This document shows, one piece after another, positions 44,761 to 55,339 of a stretch of 64,000 bases of DNA. The stretch is from Drosophila persimilis (Eukaryota; Arthropoda; Insecta; Diptera; Drosophilidae). The notes beneath the pieces were generated by a model that was not told where the DNA came from, made no database searches, and saw nothing but the letters and a program-made list of their open reading frames with translations. The DNA lies in contig NW_020825476.1 of NCBI RefSeq assembly GCF_003286085.1, positions 1 through 64,000 of the forward strand, given 5' to 3'. A program made the position numbers and the translations under genes. The stretch's first letter is position 1. Each line of letters begins with the position of its first letter.

Positions 44761-46197
44761 AGCATATGCGCAGACCCACCTTGGAGACGCGAAGGTTATA
44801 CAACGCAGCAAATCATCGGCTAAAAAAGGCCCTTCGTAAGGCTAAAAATAACCAGATCAATAACCTTTTCAAAAAAGTTGACGCTCAAGATCGTTACAGA
44901 ATGCAAAAACTATGGCGCTTAACAAACACTTTAAAGAGGCAGCCACAACCAAACTGGCCATTGAAAATTCCCAGCAGTAGTGGTAGTAGAGAAGGCTATA
45001 GGTGGACAAAGAGTAGCGAGGAGAAAGCTGAAGCTTTTGTTTCACATTTAGAAGAAAGATTCACACCAAAACTCATAAACTCTGACGAATTTAGAAATAG
45101 CGTAGTTATGGAGTGTAATGAAATAGCGCAGCTCAAACGCTTAACATATAAACCTGCCTGGCTTCAGAGGCAACAATTTGGGCGGGAATACGATGTAAAT
45201 AGACTCCCGTTCAGGCCTATTTCCCCAATGAAGTTATGATGGAAATCAAATCTCTGCAAAACAAAAAGGCTCCTGGCATGGACCAAATAAACAACAGAAT
45301 CATTAAAGCGCTACCTCAAAAGGTAATTATTCATTTGACAAATATTTACAATTGCATCTTGAGACATGGCCATTTCCCCAAACAATGGAAATGTGCTGCT
45401 ATTACAATGATTAAAAAACCGAGCAAAAATGCAAATGAAGTTGGCTCTTATCGACCGATTAGCCTTTCGGCTGGCTTCTCTAAAATCTTTGAAACCTTGC
45501 TCATAAAAAGATTGTTTGAATGCGAAGACTTTGAGAAGGCCATTCCCTCTCATCAGTTTCGATTCAGGAGAGAGCACAGCACGGAGCAACAACTGGCACG
45601 CGTTACACAGTACATTCTTGATGCATATGAGAAACAGTTATTTTGTTCTGCTGTATTTATCGACGTGAGCGAAGCCTTTGACCGAGTTTGGCATAATGGT
45701 CTACTACTTAAGCTAGCGAAGCTACTCCCGTTTACATATTACAACGTTTTAAAAAGTTACTTAGCAGATAGAACATTTATTGTAAACGGAAACAATGGAA
45801 TACGCTCGAGACCTGGAAGGATTTGCGCAGGAGTGCCCCAGGGTAGCGTCCTCGGCCCTGTACTCTACACAGTCTTCACGTCGGATATGCCGCTACCGCA
45901 CCTGTCAGAACAAAATGAAAGAATTGAGTCGAATATATACAACAACATGATGCTTTCTACTTACGCAGATGACACAATCAACCTATGTGCTAAAAAAGAA
46001 GCCAGTACAGCGGTTAGAACAAATCAGTGCAATCTTTAACTCTTCACTGCCTGGGCTTCCAAATGGTGCATCAGCCTTAATACCAGCAAAACGGTCCATG
46101 TCCTCTACACAAGGCGATCGATTGCAAATGGCATAGGTGAGCTATCGCCAAAAATGTACAACGAAGCAATCAAAAGTAAGCCAAGGCATCGCTATCT
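44761..46197 (+). pseudogene. Non-LTR ORF2 fragment including RT core
   Basis: 1,437 bp of the same jockey-clade ORF2, starting in the linker behind the endonuclease and reaching past the reverse transcriptase catalytic motif. Open parts are 44766-45239 and 45236-46039; one C is lost in the TTTCCCCAATG run near 45228. It contains YRPISLSAGFSKIFE, FIDVSEAFDRVW (motif A), GVPQGSVLGP (motif B) and STYADDT (motif C). A further lesion follows after AVRTNQC. Unlike the other captured copies, its ends lie inside DINE sequence, with 2-6 bp of shared sequence at the joints. Confidence 0.88.
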
Positions 46198-46539
46198 TAA
46201 AAATGTGGATGCCACAGATTTTCGTCCTTTGTGGGAGCGGAAGTGGGCGGGGCAAAATTTTGAAATAATTTTGTAGCAGTGACATATCACAGAAGTCTGG
46301 ATCCAAAACATCGTTGCTCTAGCTCTTATAGTCTTTGAGCACTAGGCGCTGAAGGGGACGGACAGACGGACAGACGGACGGACGGACAGACAGACAGGGC
46401 TCAATCGACTCGGCTATTGATGCTGATCAATAATATATATACTTTATAGGGTCGGAAACGATTCCTTCTGGACGTTACACACATCCACTTTTACCACAAA
46501 TCTAATATACCCCAATACTCATTTTGAGTATCGGGTATA
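46198..46539 (-). mobile_element. DINE 5' part (342 bp)
   Basis: Starts at TTAAAAATGTGGATGCC, inside the second module, and runs to the 5' terminus. It overlaps in content with the end of 43826-44760, so about 150 bp of DINE is present on both sides of the ORF2 fragment. Confidence 0.8.
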
Positions 46540-46544
46540 AAAAA

Positions 46545-46783
46545 CTCGTGGGCATCAACAACAGCAGCGAGAGTCACAGAAGCACGCCCCCCAACCACAG
46601 CTATACCAGCAGCCTGGGGCCCCATATGTGAATGACCAGCTAATGCAGGTAGTGCACCAAAATCTTCTCCTTGTAAGTGAAATGTGCAAAAAAATGGATG
46701 CCCTTATAGATCAATTGCATACTTTTATTATCTCTAATAAAGGACAAACTATTCCCACCGCTAATGACATTGTAAATGAATAA
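46545..46783 (+). pseudogene. ORF1 (Gag) C-terminal remnant
   Basis: About 78 codons read from the DINE junction to TAA at 46781-46783. Gln/Pro-rich first (RGHQQQQRESQKHAPQPQL), then helical (LMQVVHQNLLLVSEMCKKMD). It overlaps the ORF2 start by eight bases. The zinc-knuckle region that would precede it is missing. Confidence 0.7.
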
Positions 46784-49712
46784 TTACGCCGAAATACCGT
46801 ATAGTACAAACACTACTTCGGCCAACAATACAGCCAATCCTCTAGCTACTACCACCATAAATGTAAATACAAATAATTTAGCTAATACCACTACTGCTAC
46901 TACAGGCGCCCAGTACAACAGCTCTCTCAAAATCGTTTATTGGAACGCCTGTGGTCTAAAAAACAAAATTTTGGAGTTAGAACTATTTATGCAGCGTAAT
47001 AACGTGGACATAATGATGGTTATTGAAACCCGCATAACCACAAATGACCCTACTACCACAATAACAGACAATCTAACCATAAAAGACTACGTACTGTATA
47101 CTGCCTCACACCCTTCCTCCAGAAGGAAAGGTGGAGTAGCCATTTATGTCAAAAGTGGTCTCAAGCACATTGCACTTGAACCAATTACAGAAAATTTCTT
47201 GCAGTGTGCTCCCATCGCATTAACCACTAACAATAATGAGGTCATTGCTCTAGCGCCAATATATTGCCCGCCAACTATCAACTGGACGGAGCAGCACTTC
47301 AAAAGGTTATTCAAGTACATGAGCGAACTCTGTTATGGCTCCAAATTTATAGTTTGCGGGGACTGGAACGCTAAGCACCCATGGTGGGGAAATGTGCGAT
47401 CCTGTAAAAGAGGCAGAGTTTTAATGAACACGATCCATGCAAACACCTGCTTAAATGTGTTGGCCACTGGGGGAGCCACACACTACCCATTTGATCAAAG
47501 AAAAAGGCCCTCCGCTATCGATCTGGCAGTATATGCTGGCATAAACTATGACAGAATTCACACCTATTCAGCAGTTGACCTGCAATCAGACCATCTTCCT
47601 ATCTTCATTAACCTGGGCATCAATGGCTCAACGACAGTCCCGGTAACAAATCGCCGACTTAGCAAAGCAAATGTCAAAAAATTCCAAAATTTCCTATCGC
47701 AGCGTATCAATCTCAACATGGAAATAAACTCAGGAGAAGACATTGAGGATGCGATCGACTTTCTAAATCAAAACATCTACAATGCAGCGGCGGCTGCAAC
47801 TTCGCTAATAAATCTGCGTTCTCACCCACGCCCAGGGCAACTGCCACTAGATAGGAAAACACAGAAACTATTAAGGCTCAAATGGCAGCATAAAAGGGAG
47901 CATATGCGCAGAACCACCTTGGAGACGCGAAGGTTATAGAACGCAGCAAATCATCGGCTAAAAAAGGCCCTTCGTAAGGCTAAAAATAACCAGATCAATA
48001 ACCTTTTCAAAAAAGTAGACGCTCAAGATCGTTACAGAATGCAAAAACTATGGCGCTTAACAAACACTTTAAAGAGGCAGCCAGAACCAAACTGGCCATT
48101 GAAAATTCCCAGCAGTAGTGGTAGTAGAGAAGGCTATAGGTGGACAAAGAGTAGCGAGGAGAAAGCTGAAGCTTTTGTTTCACATTTAGAAGAAAGATTC
48201 ACACCAAAACTCATAAACTCTGACGAATTTAGAAATAGCGTAGTTATGGAATGTAATGAAATAGCGCAGCTCAAACGCTTAACAACTAAACCTGCCTGGC
48301 TTCAGAGGCAACAATTTGGGCGGGAATACGATGTAAATAGACTCCCGTTCAGGCCTATTTTCCCCAATGAAGTTATGATGGAAATCAAATCTCTGCAAAA
48401 CAAAAAGGCTCCTGGCATGGACCAAATAAACAACAGAATCATTAAAGCGCTACCTCAAAAGGTACAAATATTTACAATTGCATCTTGAGACATGGCCATT
48501 TCCCCAAACAATGGAAATGTGCTGCTATTACAATGATTAAAAAACCGAGCAAAAATGCAAATGAAGTTGGCTCTTATCGACCGATTAGCCTTTTGGCTGG
48601 CTTCTCTAAAATCTTTGAAACCTTGCTCATAAAAAGATTGTTTGAATGCGAAGACTTTGAGAAGGCCATTCCCTCTCATCAGTTTGGATTCAGGAGAGAG
48701 CACAGCACGGAGCAACAACTGGCACGCGTTACACAGTACATTCTTGATGCATATGAGAAACAGTTATTTTGTTCTGCTGTATTTATCGACGTGAGCGAAG
48801 CCTTTGACCGAGTTTGGCATAATGGTCTACTACTTAAGCTAGCGAAGCTACTCCCGTTTACATATTACAACGTTTTAAAAAGTTACTTAGCAGATAGAAC
48901 ATTTATTGTAAACGGAAACAATGGAATACGCTCGAGACCTGGAAGGATTTGCGCAGGAGTGCCCCAGGGTAGCGTCCTCGGCCCTGTACTCTACACAGTC
49001 TTCACGTCGGATATGCCGCTACCGCACCTGTCAGAACAAAATGAAAGAATTGAGTCGAATATATACAACAACATGATGCTTTCTACTTACGCAGATGACA
49101 CAGTCATCCTATGTGCTAAAAAAGAAGCCAGTACAGCGGTTAGAACAAATCAGTGCTATCTTGAACACTTCACTGCCTGGGCTTCCAAATGGTGCATCAG
49201 CCTTAATACCAGCAAAACGGTCCATGTCCTCTACACAAGGCGATCGATTGCAAATGGCATAGGTGAGCTATCGCCAAAAATGTACAACGAAGCAATCAAA
49301 AGTAAGCCAAGGCATCGCTATCTAGGCTTGATAATGGACAGGAAACTTGTGTTACATGCCCATACCACCCAGTTAGCAATTCGAGTGAGAGCAGCAGCCA
49401 TGAGACTGAACTGGATCATTGGTCATCAGAGCCGGCTATCTAAAAGATGCAAAATGGTTATTTATAAACAATTAATCGCACCAATATGGCAATATGCCTT
49501 ACCTGTATGGGGAGCATTGGTATGCGAATCACAATTTTGCAGGGTAGAAAGCGCACCAACTCCTACGGAAAATCGTGAAGGCTAGCAGGTACACAAGGAA
49601 TCAAGTTATCCGAGATGCACACAACATTGACTCTGCAGAAGAAACCTTTGATAAAGCCAGCGGCAGGCTAGCAGCTTCACTATTTCGCCATCCAAATCTG
49701 GAAGCAAAATGA
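46776..49712 (+). pseudogene. Non-LTR ORF2: endonuclease-reverse transcriptase, broken
   Basis: The ATG at 46776 overlaps the ORF1 stop. It encodes an APE-type endonuclease (WNACGL, IETRI, GDWNAKHPWWG, SDHLPIF) and a jockey-clade reverse transcriptase (FIDVSEAFDRVW, GVPQGSVLGP, YADDT), with a C-terminal end NLEAK before TGA at 49710-49712. Visible damage: a TAG nonsense at 47937-47939 where the captured copies have TAC; a 6-bp in-frame loss near 47661; a 13-bp loss near 48466 that shifts the frame; and a further frame change near 49545-49570. Open parts are 46776-47939, 48039-48488 and 48485-49585. The captured copies 3-5 are undamaged at the first three sites, so they preserve an older state of this region. 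Confidence 0.9.
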
Positions 49713-49718
49713 CTCATC

Positions 49719-50726
49719 ATGCAGCCATTCATTCCTCAAATGCTTGCCTGGCCAAGATACACAAAGCAGATGGAAACTCACTTTCGGCCTCTCCAACAAC
49801 TCCTGCAGCAGGCAGCACAACAACAACTACTGCTGCCAACTTTAATCAGACACGAGCAGCTTGAAATTGAACAACAGCGCCAACTCCGGGAGTCCCAAGC
49901 CAAGGAAGCACTTGTCGAACGGAAACGCCTTGAACAAGAGCGTCGCATAGCCCTTGGTATCCCGCAGGAGAGACCCTCAATAATCTGGGTTAATTGTATG
50001 GCGCAATGCCTCAGGAGAGGAAAAATGAATCGATTAGAAATGGCACAGAAGATTCGTTTTGAACCCGAATACATACAAAGGCTCATAATGACTCCGCTTG
50101 AACCGCACGAATTCCCTCCGCCTACTCCAGAGCAGCTTCTCGAAGAGCAGATGAAGTCCCTGCAGCAGCAACTTGAGAAGGAGCTCGACGACGTGATGGA
50201 CGCAACATTTGCCGCCGAAGAAAGCCGAGCCCGCACAAATCCGCACCAGGAAGCCTCATCTGTGTGTGTAGAAGCTGCACAACCAAAAGCTATGGCCACT
50301 CCAACACCTAAAAGAAGACAAAATATCATCAATGCCAATCTGGATGGCAATAATTCTGCTTACCTTTATTTACAGGCAAACATCACAGCTACTGACGGCC
50401 TCTTGGTGCATCCAAGGCAAATCTGGCGCTCAGCAGTCCATCCGCTGGCCTGCCATCCTGCTGTAATTCCTATGGCTGCCTGCAGCGAGCGGCCTCCCAC
50501 GCCATCTTCTATAAGGGCCTCGCCTACTGCTGGGATTGCTCGGAATGACGTATCCGGAATGACTTTTTGGCAACTTCTCCGAATCCACTCCGCAGCCTGC
50601 AGCAGCCTATCTCTACTCCAAAACCTGAAAGAAGACGAAAAATCATCAATGCCAATCTGGATGGCAATAACTCTGCTTACTTCTATCTACAGGCAAACAG
50701 CACAGATACTGACGGCCTCCTGGTGA
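49719..50726 (+). CDS. Extra ORF behind ORF2: coiled-coil, Gln/Glu-rich protein
   Basis: An open frame of 335 codons starting just behind the ORF2 stop. Residues 20-90 are rich in Q, E, R and L and likely form a coiled coil (HEQLEIEQQRQLRESQAKEA). A compact segment follows (IIWVNCMAQCLRRGKMNRLEMAQKIRF), then a proline-rich stretch and a second acidic helix (LLEEQMKSLQQQLEKELDDV). Beyond about residue 195 lies the first copy of an internal repeat, after which the frame is probably shifted. I recognise no family. Some telomeric non-LTR elements carry an additional ORF in this position, but I cannot confirm homology. Whether it is translated is unknown. Confidence 0.55.
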   Translation: MQPFIPQMLAWPRYTKQMETHFRPLQQLLQQAAQQQLLLPTLIRHEQLEIEQQRQLRESQAKEALVERKRLEQERRIALGIPQERPSIIWVNCMAQCLRRGKMNRLEMAQKIRFEPEYIQRLIMTPLEPHEFPPPTPEQLLEEQMKSLQQQLEKELDDVMDATFAAEESRARTNPHQEASSVCVEAAQPKAMATPTPKRRQNIINANLDGNNSAYLYLQANITATDGLLVHPRQIWRSAVHPLACHPAVIPMAACSERPPTPSSIRASPTAGIARNDVSGMTFWQLLRIHSAACSSLSLLQNLKEDEKSSMPIWMAITLLTSIYRQTAQILTASW

Positions 50727-50930
50727 ATCCACGGCGAAAGCGGAGGCGAGTAGTCCATCCGGTGGCCAGCTATCCTGCTGCGAATCCTCTGGCTGGGCGC
50801 AGCGAGCCGGCTGCAATGCTCCCTTCTGCACGGGCCTCGTCCATTGCCGGTGCACATTTCCGCCCCTGGAATCGCCTTTTGACTGGCTCGCCAAATCCGC
50901 ACCGCAGTATATCCAGCATCCAACGAAGGC
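50297..50930 (+). repeat. 317-bp imperfect tandem duplication in the extra ORF
   Basis: AATGCCAATCTGGATGGCAA occurs at about 50331 and again at about 50648. The surrounding sequence is alignable on both sides (INANLDGNNSAY in both translations). The period of 317 is not a multiple of three, so the two copies lie in different frames. Confidence 0.8.
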
Positions 50931-51148
50931 CTGTCCAACAGTTGCAACAGCCACTGGTGAATCTTCTTCTCATTGGCCTAATGCTGGATCCATGGCAGTT
51001 GCAGCAGTCTAATGACGACACGTGGCATTTACTCAGACCGCTCCCAGGTCACTTTCTGAAATTTCACCGCCGTCCAGTGCGCCAATGGTGGAAAGGCGCA
51101 CACCGAAAGACACGCCCTCTGGAAGCATATAAGCGAAGCAATTTATAA
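50567..51148 (+). CDS. Extra ORF, second frame (193 codons)
   Basis: Carries the second copy of the internal repeat (KIINANLDGNNSAYFYL) and continues as an Arg/Pro/Gln-rich basic tail (HRRPVRQWWKGAHRKTRP) to a stop at 51148. It probably represents the continuation of the frame at 49719 after a frameshift between 50540 and 50600. It has no recognised domain, and a non-coding UTR origin cannot be excluded. Confidence 0.4.
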   Translation: MATSPNPLRSLQQPISTPKPERRRKIINANLDGNNSAYFYLQANSTDTDGLLVNPRRKRRRVVHPVASYPAANPLAGRSEPAAMLPSARASSIAGAHFRPWNRLLTGSPNPHRSISSIQRRPVQQLQQPLVNLLLIGLMLDPWQLQQSNDDTWHLLRPLPGHFLKFHRRPVRQWWKGAHRKTRPLEAYKRSNL

Positions 51149-51450
51149 CAATCAAATACTTACTCACTTACGGTGCGGCTTTATACTTCCCCTGAGACTG
51201 CAGCAGCCTGATGAAATCACCGGGTCCGGTCACCGGTGTTTTGACACCTGCTCAAGCCAACTTCTACAGACCCAATTCCATCCAGTGAGCTGATGATAGA
51301 GGTTCATACCTATATATACGTCCGCTGTAATTAAATGGGCAAAAAATTATAATTAATACAGCTTATATTTGTTAAATTTATAATTTTATTACTTACAATG
51401 CAATTTCCAAATGTAAACAAACGCACGTCGTTGCCAGAGAGTGTTGATTT

Positions 51451-51631
51451 TTTGTAATGTAAAGTGCCTTATTTCTCTGTAACATTATGTAAAATGTCCC
51501 AACCATGTTAAGTGTAGTGGTTCAGCTGTTAAAATAACAGCTTTTAGAAATATTTGTAAATGCGTTAAAATGTAAAAACTGCGAAAACAAATAAAATTAG
51601 CTGAGGGTCACTGTGGCCAATCAGTCCTATT
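51451..51631 (+). other. Uninterrupted source of the array spacer (empty site)
   Basis: This sequence matches both retro-derived parts of the 226-bp spacers, here continuous. 51451-51596 corresponds to the spacer part found reverse-complemented; 51597-51631 corresponds to the part in direct orientation. The two meet at ATAAAA|TTAG, where the array copies have DINE ends. A palindromic AGCTGTTAAAATAACAGCT lies at about 51525. Confidence 0.85.
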
Positions 51632-51639
51632 GTGCTCGC

Positions 51640-52320
51640 GCCGTCGACACACAACCCTAAAAAATCGACAGAGCTGCCCCACCAGCAGATGCCACGACAA
51701 ATAGACCAAACTTTTGCTGCTAATTTGACGACATTCTTGGAATATATTGACGACGCTCCTGACAATTCACCGCACAGGTCCAGAGCAGCCACTGAAACAA
51801 ACCAAAAATGACGTCAATTCGCATACCAACAAAATATGGACAAAACTCAAAATAATCACACGTACCTGCCACGCCTCCGACAGATCTGCCCCTCCAGCAG
51901 CTGCCCCGTCATCAACACCAAACACCTGATGCCAATTGGACGACATTTTAGGATTTATTGACGACGCTCCTGATAATCGACCGCACAGGTCCAGAGCAGC
52001 CACTGTAAACAAACCAAAATGACGTCAATATACACATCAACACAAAATGGTCAAATCACTCACAAAATATACGTACCTGACACGCCTCCGATAGATCTGC
52101 CTCTCCAGCAGTTACGACGTCAATTTCGAAATCCAATTCCTGCCAAATGGGCGAAATTTGAAGGCCCTATCGTCGTCGCCAACAACATCCAGGCTGCCGC
52201 TAAAAGAAAAAAAAAACATCAATTCACGCATCAACACAAAATAGCTAATACTTCTACTAATCACACTTACCTGTCAATACACTCACAGATCAGCCTCTCC
52301 AGTACCTGCCTCGCCACCAA
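51640..52320 (+). repeat. Imperfect tandem repeats in the 3' UTR (about 211 bp)
   Basis: GACGACGCTCCTGA...CGCACAGGTCCAGAGCAGCC occurs at about 51749 and 51960. CGTACCTG(C/A)CACGCCTCCGA occurs at about 51861 and 52072, with a weaker third copy (CTTACCTGTC) at about 52266. Periods are 211 bp and about 194 bp. Confidence 0.75.
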
Positions 52321-53429
52321 CCGCAACATTGTGTTGCAAGTTGGGCCCAATTTGGTCGCCCCTCCGATTACGCTGCCGTCAACCGATGGCCGTGACGTCA
52401 CGCCATCATCACAAAACAGCAGCAGCAATTCAACGACGAGGCCAGCCAATACAGACGACTCTGGCCAGCGCTCCATCTCCATCCACATCGACAGTGCGGC
52501 CTGGGTGGCCGGACCAGCAGCCACTCGGATGCAGCCAATCCGCACTCATTTGCGGCCATCTCCACTGCAGCCATTTCCACTGGTCAGCGCACCCCGATTG
52601 GCCGGACCAGTGCCAATCCCCAGATCTCCAGGTAGAAGCAACGTGGGCGGCCGGACCAGAGTCGCTTGCCAAACACCATCACCATTCACGCCAACTCCTG
52701 GATCCTGCCTCTGCCAATTCTGATGCCGCAGATGCGTGATCTGCTGCATCACACACACGTGCACATCCAGCGCTGAGGCGGATGCGCCCTGTGCCATCCA
52801 CACTGCTCCAGACGACGACGATCCTCCAGTACCTGAAATAGAAAATAAATAGAATTAAATTAGTCTATAAATGTCATTAATGTTGCAATTTTGTCCAAAT
52901 ACTCATCTCTTTGTGACCACCTGTTTGTATAAATGTACGTCAATTATTGCGAATGTCAAAATAGGGCTGCCAGACTGTAATACTGATAGAATGTAAACAT
53001 GTCTCTAGATGTTAATGTAAGTTAATGTCAATTGCCCGCAAAAATTCGAAATCACATTATTGTTGTAATTTAAGCTTAAATGTAAATTGCCGATGTAATG
53101 GTAATAAGAAAAGCTGGAAATAAACTCCGCCAGTAGCAAAACTGGCGGGCGAGTGTGCGCAACGTAGGCGTGCACTTGCATCAAATTACCTCGAAAAAAA
53201 AGTGACTTGTGTTTTGTTGTTATTTGTGGAACTTTAAATGTTTTTAAATACATGTTTAAACCGGGAAAATAAACAATATGTGCCAAATAATTGCAAATAA
53301 TGCAATATAATCATCTGTAATCGTGCCGTAATAGTGAAGCCAATAAACCTCATCTGGACCACGCAGCTAAAAGCTGCAATAAAGGAGGAAGGAAAAGCAA
53401 GCTACTGAGCAACTGGACCAGGCCACCAA

Positions 53430-54217
53430 ATGAACGCACTTGCTCCAAAACTGACGACCAACAATATGGATGTTATGGACAACTCAGCAAGAGAATCATC
53501 AGCCGAAGCGGGTGGTGAGTGCGTTACTCAAATAAGTGCTACCGACATATCGACCAGGCCCATGGGAGGGAACGCCTCCGCAAATGCTTCCCTCTTTGAA
53601 CCAATGTTCCACTCAGAGGGGGATGCGGATTTGGCAGAGTTGGAGACGGACTCGCCAGAGAGTACTCTGAGCTCCTTGGGAGCTACGGTGCTGGAGTTCG
53701 AGCGTCGATTCTTGGACAGGGGTCTATATGTTAAAAAATTCCCGCCAATCCCACCAAAAACTGACGCTAACATACAAGAACAACAACCGCCAGCAAAGAC
53801 ACTGACAAAGACGCAGACAAAAATAGCTCCCAGAAGCGAAAGCGCAACGGCTGCCAAAAATAGCGGCGCTTTCGCTCTAACCAAAGAGCATATAACTGCA
53901 CACTATCAAAACAAAAACAAAAGTTATGCCCAGATGTTTTCGCGCCAAACCATCAGCGAAAACAAAAACAACCAAACAACTCACACAAGCATCATAGAGA
54001 GCGACGCTTGCGCTCTCTCGGCATCCGAACCCTCGGCGCAAAATCAAAACGAAGGCGCGTCACTTCAAGCCCCAAAGCGTTTGCCGCCAAACATGCACTC
54101 ACACACTTATGACAAAAAGAGAGATGCTTGCTCTCTCCCGCCGAACCAATACACAAACACAAACACGACTAATAAACCAAACGAAGCTAGCCTGACCTAC
54201 GCCAATACCAAAACAAA
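53430..54217 (+). pseudogene. Non-LTR ORF1 (Gag-like), N-terminal part
   Basis: About 263 codons from the ATG at 53430 until the DINE. Hydrophilic, with an acidic start, a segment ATVLEFERRFLDRGLYVKKF, then Asn/Thr/Lys/Gln-rich low-complexity sequence. Two related motifs, SDACALS and RDACSLP, suggest a degenerate internal repeat. No zinc knuckle is seen in this part. Confidence 0.65.
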
Positions 54218-55339
54218 CGAGGGGGAACGTTGTGAGTTGCTGCGGACACCGCAACTCTACAGTTATACCCGATACTAAGTCAGTATGGCTTTCCTCCGGC
54301 AGACGCCGCTAATATTAAACGACACGACAAAGAGTGCGTGCGAGAGAGACAGAAAATCAGTCTGAGCGTGATGTCACGCGCTGCGTAGCCACTGCAAATT
54401 GATTTGTTCCTTTTGGCTACAAAAATTATCTGATCTGATCCAGATTCAGCAATCTGATAGATATGGTCGTTATCTATGATTCCCCGTTTTTAGTTTTCTC
54501 GAATCTGCAATATTGTGGATGCAACAGATTTTCGTTCTTTGTGTGGGCGGAAGGGGGTGGGGCGAAATTTTGAGATACACGTTTTATAGTGAGATCTAAG
54601 AGAAGTGCGGATTCCAAATTTGGTTACTCTAGCGTTAATAGTCTTTGAGATTTGTGAATATCCCCAGATTTGCATCCTTTGCGGGGGCGGAAGGGGGTGT
54701 GGCGAAATTTTGAAACAAACTCGTCTCGGTCTGATATATTAGGAGTGTGGATACCAAATTTGGTTGCTCTAGCTTTTATAGTCTCTGAGATCTAGGCGCT
54801 AATGTTTTACTCTAAGCAAAGCCGCCTATGCTACGTGTGTGTTAGAGAGAGACAGGGCGAGAAAAAATGAAATTGTTTCCTTGATGCTGGCTATAATAGT
54901 AATACGATCCAATTCAGATTCTGCAGTCTAAAAGATATAGTCATCTTCTACGATTCTGCGTTTTTAGTTTTCTCGTATTGTCGAAATTGTGGATGCCACA
55001 GATTTTCGCCCTTTGTGGGGGCGGAAGTGGGCGGGGCAAAGTTTTGAAATATTTTTGTAGCAGTGACATATCACAGAAGTCTGGATCCAAAACATCGTTG
55101 CTCTAGCTCTTATAGTCTTTGAGCATTAGGCGCTGAAGGGGACGGACAGACGGACAGACGGACGGACGGACAGACGGACAGACGGACAGACAGACATGGC
55201 TCAATCGACTCGGCTATTGATGCTGATCAAGAATATATATACTTTATGGGGTCGGAAACGATTCCTTCTGGACGTTACACACATCCACTTTTACCACAAA
55301 TCTAATATACCCCAATACTCATTTTGAGTATCGGGTATA
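54218..55339 (-). mobile_element. DINE inserted in ORF1 with apparent 8-bp duplication
   Basis: A complete 1,122-bp minus-oriented DINE with both termini. The flanks are AAAACAAA at 54210-54217 and again at 55340-55347. Removing the DINE and one copy of AAAACAAA restores a continuous reading frame between the two ORF1 parts, supporting that the repeat arose on insertion. Confidence 0.85.

Larger units (their letters stand above)
46540..53329 (+). mobile_element. Jockey-clade non-LTR retrotransposon, possibly TART-like (main copy)
   Basis: A 5'-truncated element in plus orientation with ORF1 C-terminus, ORF2, an extra ORF region and a long repeated 3' UTR. ORF1 and ORF2 overlap by a few bases, as is common in the clade. 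A long repeat-bearing 3' UTR, additional coding-like sequence behind ORF2 and a second copy following in the same direction are features of Drosophila telomeric elements (HeT-A/TART/TAHRE). That link is inference. The right boundary is uncertain; an eight-A run at about 53194-53201 could mark the 3' end. Confidence 0.75.
51149..53329 (+). other. Long 3' UTR of the non-LTR element
   Basis: About 2.2 kb with low G content on the plus strand and several repeats. No convincing coding frame: the 234-codon frame at 52019-52723 is Pro/Thr/Ser-rich with no recognisable domain. The last 500 bp are AT-rich. The 3' end is not sharply defined. Confidence 0.6.

Noticed and set aside
49778-50350. 190-codon minus-strand frame, Cys/Ser-rich
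   Set aside because: It is antisense to the Gln/Glu-rich extra ORF; its composition is explained by the complementary CAG/GAG-rich strand.
52019-52723. 234-codon plus-strand frame in the 3' UTR
   Set aside because: Pro/Ser/Thr-rich without recognisable domain and with overlapping frames on both strands; the repeat units it contains are not multiples of three. Left as UTR.
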